DNA from: Gammaproteobacteria bacterium
Lineage (GTDB): Bacteria; Pseudomonadota; Gammaproteobacteria; Arenicellales; DRJH01
Length of the DNA stretch: 10,198 nt
Reading direction: 5' to 3'
NCBI GenBank assembly: GCA_011052285.1
Contig: DRJH01000050.1
Location: forward strand, 1 to 10,198
Part shown: positions 6,854 to 10,198 of the stretch, piece after piece
How positions within the stretch are numbered: the stretch's first letter is position 1
Layout of the letters: each line of letters opens with the position of its first letter
Notes under the pieces: model-generated
The model's database searches: none
Seen by the model: only the letters and a program-made list of their open reading frames with translations
Told to the model about the DNA's origin: nothing
Made by a program: the position numbers and the translations under genes

Positions 6854-8986
6854 ATGCAATCACTTTACCGACGACAACTGCGCCACATTGTAACTGCTCT
6901 GGCACTGCTGTGGCTGGCGGCCTGTACGGCTCCGGTGATCGTTCAGCCAAAAATACCACCACCCGCCAGCACCACAGCGGCTGTTCCGGTGCTACGGCCG
7001 AGCACCCGCCAAGTCCAGCCTGTCACAGGAAACAAACTATCCACATCAGGCATTACACAACAGCGCAGTGTTTCCGAATTACTGCAGCGCGCCGCCACGG
7101 CTGCCGCGCCACGGCAACAACAATTACAGCTCAAAGCGGTTGGACTGCTATTGCAGAATCAGCAACAGAAGCAGGCAGCCCGATTACTTGCCCGTATCGA
7201 TACTAGCCGAACAACGACTGTACTACGAGCGCAAAAACAACTCTTTGTGGCTGAAATCGCCCTGGGAACAAAGCGGCTGCGACGGGCCACGAACTTGCTA
7301 GGATCCATTACCACCCTGCGCGGACTCCCACCTGAGCTTCTCGGTCGTGCCTATTTGCTGCAAAGCCAACTGCATATTGCCCAGGGCGCAATATTGGCAG
7401 CTGCCATCGACCTCATTCATCGCTCCACAACCCTCTCCGACCCAGCACAGACCCGTAACAACGAGCAGCAGATCTGGCAACTGCTGAGTAGTGTCACCGT
7501 GAGTGAGCTCCAGCAGGCGAGAGAACAGGAGAAAAGCTCACTGGTCGCGGGTTGGCTGGACTTGTCTCTGGCCCAACTAAACGCGCTCGCACAATCCCGA
7601 AGTCCTGTTACTGCGCTGCGCGACTGGCAAGCCCGCTATCCCAATCACCCGGCCGCGCGGCAATTACTTTTTGACCTGGCCCCGACTCTGGCTCAACGAG
7701 CCAACAACTTACAGCCACCTCGCAAGATCGCACTGTTATTGCCCTTATCCTCAAGGTATGCAAGACCTGCAAAAATTATCCAGGAAAGTATCCTGGATGC
7801 CAATCAGGCACAATTTGTCTCTGCCACACCACAGATTACCGTCTACGACATTGGTGATGATCCGACACTGGCAGGACTTTATTATCGCCAGGCGATACAA
7901 CAAGGTGCTGACTGGGTTATCGGCCCACTTGGCAAGGAAGCAGCACGCGATTTGGTGACCAGCACAGAGCTGAGCATACCCACACTACTACTGGCTGTTC
8001 TGCCCGCCACCGTACCAACCACCTACAATACCTTCCAGATTGGCCTACCTCCGGAACAGGAAGCACAACGACTGGCGGAACGTGCTGCCCGGGATCATCT
8101 GCGCAAGGCGGTAGCCTTCTACCCCAACACAGCCAGGGGCAAACGGCTTGTGCAAGCCTGGCAACAACAATGGCAACAGCTTGGTGGCAAGATTGCCGGT
8201 GTGGCCGCCTACGACCCCAAAATCAGTGATCAGTCCAGAATCTTGAAAAAATATCTCGGTATCTATGCCTCGGAGCTACGCATGCGCCGTTTGCAAACCG
8301 CGCTACGAAGCAGGCTGAAATTTCAGCCACGCCGACGCCAGGACATCGATCATATTGTGCTGTTTGCCGATGCCGCTTCCGGGCGTCTGATCAAACCCCA
8401 GCTTAACTTCTATCAGGCCATTGATCTGCCGGTTTACAGCACTTCAGATATCTACAGCGGGCAGCCGGACAAGATTCGTGACACCGATCTGAATGGGATT
8501 CATTTCACAGATATGCCCTGGGTTCTCAATCAGCAGGGTATCTCTGCCGCGACCCGGTCGCAGCTTCTGCAGTCAAATCCGCTATCCGCTGACCGCCGCA
8601 GCAGACTCTATGCCCTGGGAATCGATGCCTATCGTATCCTGTCCCATCTTGGCTATTTACGTGACCGGCCAGACAGTGTCTATGTCGGGGTGTCGGCAAC
8701 CATGCGTATGGATGCAACCCGGCGGTTGCAACGCTATCCCCTATGGGCCGTGTTTGTAAATGGCCTGGCCGTTGTAGACCCGGCAAAAAATATCCTTGGC
8801 ATCTCCACTGCAACATCAGCAGACAATGGTCAACCCCAACCGGGAGCCTCAATCCATGAAATCGACATTGGAAAGAACAACGACTACAACCCGAATCGGC
8901 CAGCGGGGGGAACAGATCGCTGGCAACCACCTGCAGTCCCGGGGGTTACAGATTCTCCATCGCAACTTCCGATCCCGGGCGGGTGA
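6854..8986 (+). CDS. lpoA: Outer-membrane lipoprotein LpoA, activator of PBP1A
   Basis: A 710-residue lipoprotein of the LpoA/LppC (YraM) family, which reaches from the outer membrane through the periplasm and stimulates the peptidoglycan synthase PBP1A. The signal peptide ends in lipobox LAAC with cysteine 24; the next residue is threonine, so outer-membrane sorting is expected. A proline/alanine/threonine-rich linker follows, then a TPR-like helical N-domain (about 60-270). The C-domain resembles a periplasmic binding protein, starting near PRKIALLLPLSSRYA (about 288-302) and ending near residue 640 with PLWAVFVNGLAV. The last 70 or so residues are a proline/glycine/asparagine-rich tail, and the final 43 lie over yraN in another frame. 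An in-frame stop just upstream leaves ATG 6854 as the start, although its ribosome site is weak. First gene of the operon. Confidence 0.93.
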   Translation: MQSLYRRQLRHIVTALALLWLAACTAPVIVQPKIPPPASTTAAVPVLRPSTRQVQPVTGNKLSTSGITQQRSVSELLQRAATAAAPRQQQLQLKAVGLLLQNQQQKQAARLLARIDTSRTTTVLRAQKQLFVAEIALGTKRLRRATNLLGSITTLRGLPPELLGRAYLLQSQLHIAQGAILAAAIDLIHRSTTLSDPAQTRNNEQQIWQLLSSVTVSELQQAREQEKSSLVAGWLDLSLAQLNALAQSRSPVTALRDWQARYPNHPAARQLLFDLAPTLAQRANNLQPPRKIALLLPLSSRYARPAKIIQESILDANQAQFVSATPQITVYDIGDDPTLAGLYYRQAIQQGADWVIGPLGKEAARDLVTSTELSIPTLLLAVLPATVPTTYNTFQIGLPPEQEAQRLAERAARDHLRKAVAFYPNTARGKRLVQAWQQQWQQLGGKIAGVAAYDPKISDQSRILKKYLGIYASELRMRRLQTALRSRLKFQPRRRQDIDHIVLFADAASGRLIKPQLNFYQAIDLPVYSTSDIYSGQPDKIRDTDLNGIHFTDMPWVLNQQGISAATRSQLLQSNPLSADRRSRLYALGIDAYRILSHLGYLRDRPDSVYVGVSATMRMDATRRLQRYPLWAVFVNGLAVVDPAKNILGISTATSADNGQPQPGASIHEIDIGKNNDYNPNRPAGGTDRWQPPAVPGVTDSPSQLPIPGG

Positions 8987-9230
8987 AATTGACCTGATTG
9001 CCCGGGATGCCGATGAAATCGTTTTTGTGGAAGTCCGGCTGCGTAAATCGAATCGATTCGGATCTGCTGCCGAATCCGTGGGCCACCAAAAACAGCAACG
9101 TATTCGCACTACCGCACAGGTATACTTGCAGCAGTATCGACAGATTGATACAGCCTGTCGGTTTGATGTCGTCGCCATTACCGGAACCCCGGATCATTAC
9201 CAACTGGAATGGATAAGGGACGCCTTTTGA
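8856..9230 (+). CDS. yraN: YraN family (UPF0102) nuclease-fold protein
   Basis: A 124-residue protein of the UPF0102/YraN family, which has a restriction-endonuclease-like fold; its cellular role is not settled. The N-terminal family pattern GQRGEQIAGNHLQSRG is at 15-30. The metal-site motif follows: GEIDLIARD (43-51, with D46) and FVEVRLR (57-63, with E59). The usual ExK lysine is arginine here (R61), as I recall for E. coli YraN too. The C-terminus ends with CRFDVVAI and WIRDAF, both typical. I chose ATG 8856 because GGGAG lies 9 nt upstream and the length then fits the family; in-frame ATGs at 8826 and 8796 would add unconserved residues. Even so, the gene overlaps lpoA by 131 nt in the +1 frame. 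Its stop overlaps the diaA start region. Confidence 0.92.
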   Translation: MKSTLERTTTTTRIGQRGEQIAGNHLQSRGLQILHRNFRSRAGEIDLIARDADEIVFVEVRLRKSNRFGSAAESVGHQKQQRIRTTAQVYLQQYRQIDTACRFDVVAITGTPDHYQLEWIRDAF

Positions 9231-9868
9231 AAATAGCCACCGTCAAAGAAAACGCTAAAACCGTAGCCAACAATCAGCTTCTGGCCCAGGTTGAATCAGA
9301 AATGCTGGCCAGTCTGGCCGTACTACAACAGGCGATAGCGGTACTTCGCGCACCGATCGCTGCAGCAGCCGAGTTGCTGATCGGAGCATTGCAAACAGAT
9401 CATACGATTTTTAGTTGTGGCAACGGTGGCTCAGCAGCGGATGCCCAACACTTTTCAGCAGAATTACTGGGCAGTTACTTGCGCCCACGTGCTGCCTTGC
9501 GGGCCATGGCACTAACCACCGATACCTCCAGTTTGACCAGCATCGCTAATGACCAGGCCTATGACCAGGTCTTCAGCCGTCAACTGCAGGGCCTGGGTCG
9601 GGCCGGGGATGTCTTGCTGGCAATCAGCACCTCGGGAAATTCCCCGAGTGTAGTGGAAGTAGTCAACACGGCCCACCAGCTGGACATGCACTGCGTTCTG
9701 CTATCTGGCCGGGAGGGGGGGGAACTGGCCACAATGATACGACCGGGAGATATCGAAATTCGTGTACCAGCGCATGCTACCGCTCGTATCCAGGAAGTCC
9801 ATGGACTGGTGATTCATTGTTTATGTGATTTAATTGACCGTACTTTTGCCGAGGAACAAGAAACATGA
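9209..9868 (+). CDS. diaA: SIS-domain protein, DiaA / GmhA-type phosphoheptose isomerase
   Basis: A 219-residue SIS-domain protein (213 if TTG 9227 is the start), about 20 residues longer at the N-terminus than E. coli DiaA. In E. coli the gene at this locus, DiaA, forms tetramers and promotes DnaA assembly at oriC. The related GmhA isomerises sedoheptulose 7-phosphate for LPS heptose. Sugar-phosphate-binding motifs are CGNGGSAADAQHF (70-82) and ISTSGNS (139-145). C-terminal RIQEVHGLVIHCLCDLID is at 193-210. E85, Q195 and H203 sit where GmhA has its catalytic glutamate, its active-site glutamine and its catalytic histidine, so isomerase activity is possible. Position between yraN and dolP supports the diaA call by synteny; homologues here in Pseudomonas are often labelled GmhA. 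It overlaps yraN and, by 4 nt (ATGA), dolP. An eight-G run lies within it. Confidence 0.87.
   Translation: MDKGRLLKIATVKENAKTVANNQLLAQVESEMLASLAVLQQAIAVLRAPIAAAAELLIGALQTDHTIFSCGNGGSAADAQHFSAELLGSYLRPRAALRAMALTTDTSSLTSIANDQAYDQVFSRQLQGLGRAGDVLLAISTSGNSPSVVEVVNTAHQLDMHCVLLSGREGGELATMIRPGDIEIRVPAHATARIQEVHGLVIHCLCDLIDRTFAEEQET
9214..9218 (+). promoter_or_regulatory. Ribosome site that may set the diaA start at TTG 9227
   Basis: TAAGG at 9214-9218 stands 8 nt before an in-frame TTG at 9227. That TTG overlaps the yraN stop as TTGA, matching the ATGA overlap at the next junction. The ATG at 9209 has no such site in front of it. The true start of diaA may therefore be 9227. Confidence 0.45.
9715..9722 (+). 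repeat. Eight-G homopolymer inside diaA
   Basis: Eight consecutive G encode part of R-E-G-G-E (about residues 168-172), using two GGG glycine codons in a row. A one-base slip here would shift the frame and remove the C-terminal quarter of the protein, including the possible catalytic histidine. Whether the tract varies cannot be told from one sequence. Confidence 0.7.
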
Positions 9869-10198
9869 CCACATCTGCACGAACATTCAAAAGTCGTATT
9901 CACAACTATCGCCGCAGCTTGAACCTAGTGTTGATTGCTGGCCTGACCATGACAACCGTCAATATTAGTGGCTGTCTGGCCACTACGTTAGGAGTTATCG
10001 TCGTCACCTCCGTTGACGTCGTATTCGATCGACGAACTGTCGGCAATTATATAGACGATAATAAAGTAGAACTGAAAATTTTCACTAAACTTCAGCTTGA
10101 TGACCAGCTGCGTCGCGCCAACTCTCATGTTAATGCCAGCTCCATGAACGGTATTGTGCTGTTGACCGGTGAAGTACCTAACTCCTATCTGCTAGGAC
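9865..10198 (+). CDS. dolP: BON-domain outer-membrane lipoprotein DolP (3' end cut by window edge)
   Basis: An open frame of 111 codons that runs off the right edge. The start ATG overlaps the diaA stop as ATGA, with GAGGA 9 nt upstream, so translation is likely coupled. The N-terminal region is long and basic (about 20 residues) before a hydrophobic core and lipobox ISGC with cysteine 37. Then come FDRRTVGNYIDDNKVE and the start of a BON domain, ending in GIVLLTGEVPNSYLL; this matches the DolP (YraP) pattern of a conserved D-R-x-x-G-x-x-x-D-D segment followed by tandem BON domains. DolP is known as an outer-membrane lipoprotein that supports envelope integrity and BAM function. The second BON domain lies outside the window. 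Synteny after diaA supports the call. Confidence 0.88.
   Translation, partial: MTTSARTFKSRIHNYRRSLNLVLIAGLTMTTVNISGCLATTLGVIVVTSVDVVFDRRTVGNYIDDNKVELKIFTKLQLDDQLRRANSHVNASSMNGIVLLTGEVPNSYLLG

Noticed and set aside
8796..8855. Upstream ATG starts (8796, 8826) for yraN
   Set aside because: They add residues not expected in the family, while ATG 8856 has a ribosome site and gives the usual length.

Overview
The window looks like a non-enteric gammaproteobacterial chromosome of moderate GC content. The strongest clue is the right half. It carries the order rsmI (minus), then lpoA, yraN, diaA and dolP (plus), which is the conserved arrangement known from Escherichia coli and Pseudomonas. The left half is not part of that conserved block. 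It combines an oxygen-dependent (HemY-type) protoporphyrinogen oxidase with a large Cache/HAMP/PAS/PAS histidine kinase and an NtrC-type response regulator. I cannot name a species.

Layout: (a) 1-609, minus strand, 5' part of a sigma-54-activating response regulator that runs off the left edge. (b) 766-2205, minus strand, hemY, in the same direction and just upstream of the regulator. (c) 2206-2417, a divergent regulatory region with a good -24/-12 (sigma-54) motif facing hemY and several short direct repeats. (d) 2418-5234, plus strand, a membrane sensor kinase, followed after 47 bp by a small Sel1-like lipoprotein gene (5282-5755). (e) 5756-5963, a convergent gap with no confident gene. It holds a weak hairpin, a possible promoter and two doubtful small ORFs. 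(f) 5964-6812, minus strand, rsmI. (g) From 6854, plus strand, lpoA, yraN, diaA and dolP, all overlapping one another. dolP runs off the right edge.

How the genes may work together: the kinase and the regulator flank hemY and may form one two-component system. A sigma-54 type promoter in front of hemY and the regulator gene would let the regulator control itself and the penultimate step of heme synthesis. This is an inference from layout and motif and is not proven. The right-hand cluster is an envelope and replication operon: LpoA activates peptidoglycan synthase PBP1A, YraN is a nuclease-fold protein of unclear role, DiaA is a SIS-domain protein (DnaA partner or phosphoheptose isomerase), and DolP is an outer-membrane BON lipoprotein. 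RsmI, read divergently, methylates 16S rRNA.

Nothing here is clearly a new defence or mobile system. I see no tRNA, rRNA, CRISPR, insertion sequence or phage gene. The points most worth a second look are the sigma-54/hemY/two-component arrangement, the long lpoA-yraN overlap, the GmhA-like active site in the DiaA homologue, and the poorly explained gap after rsmI.
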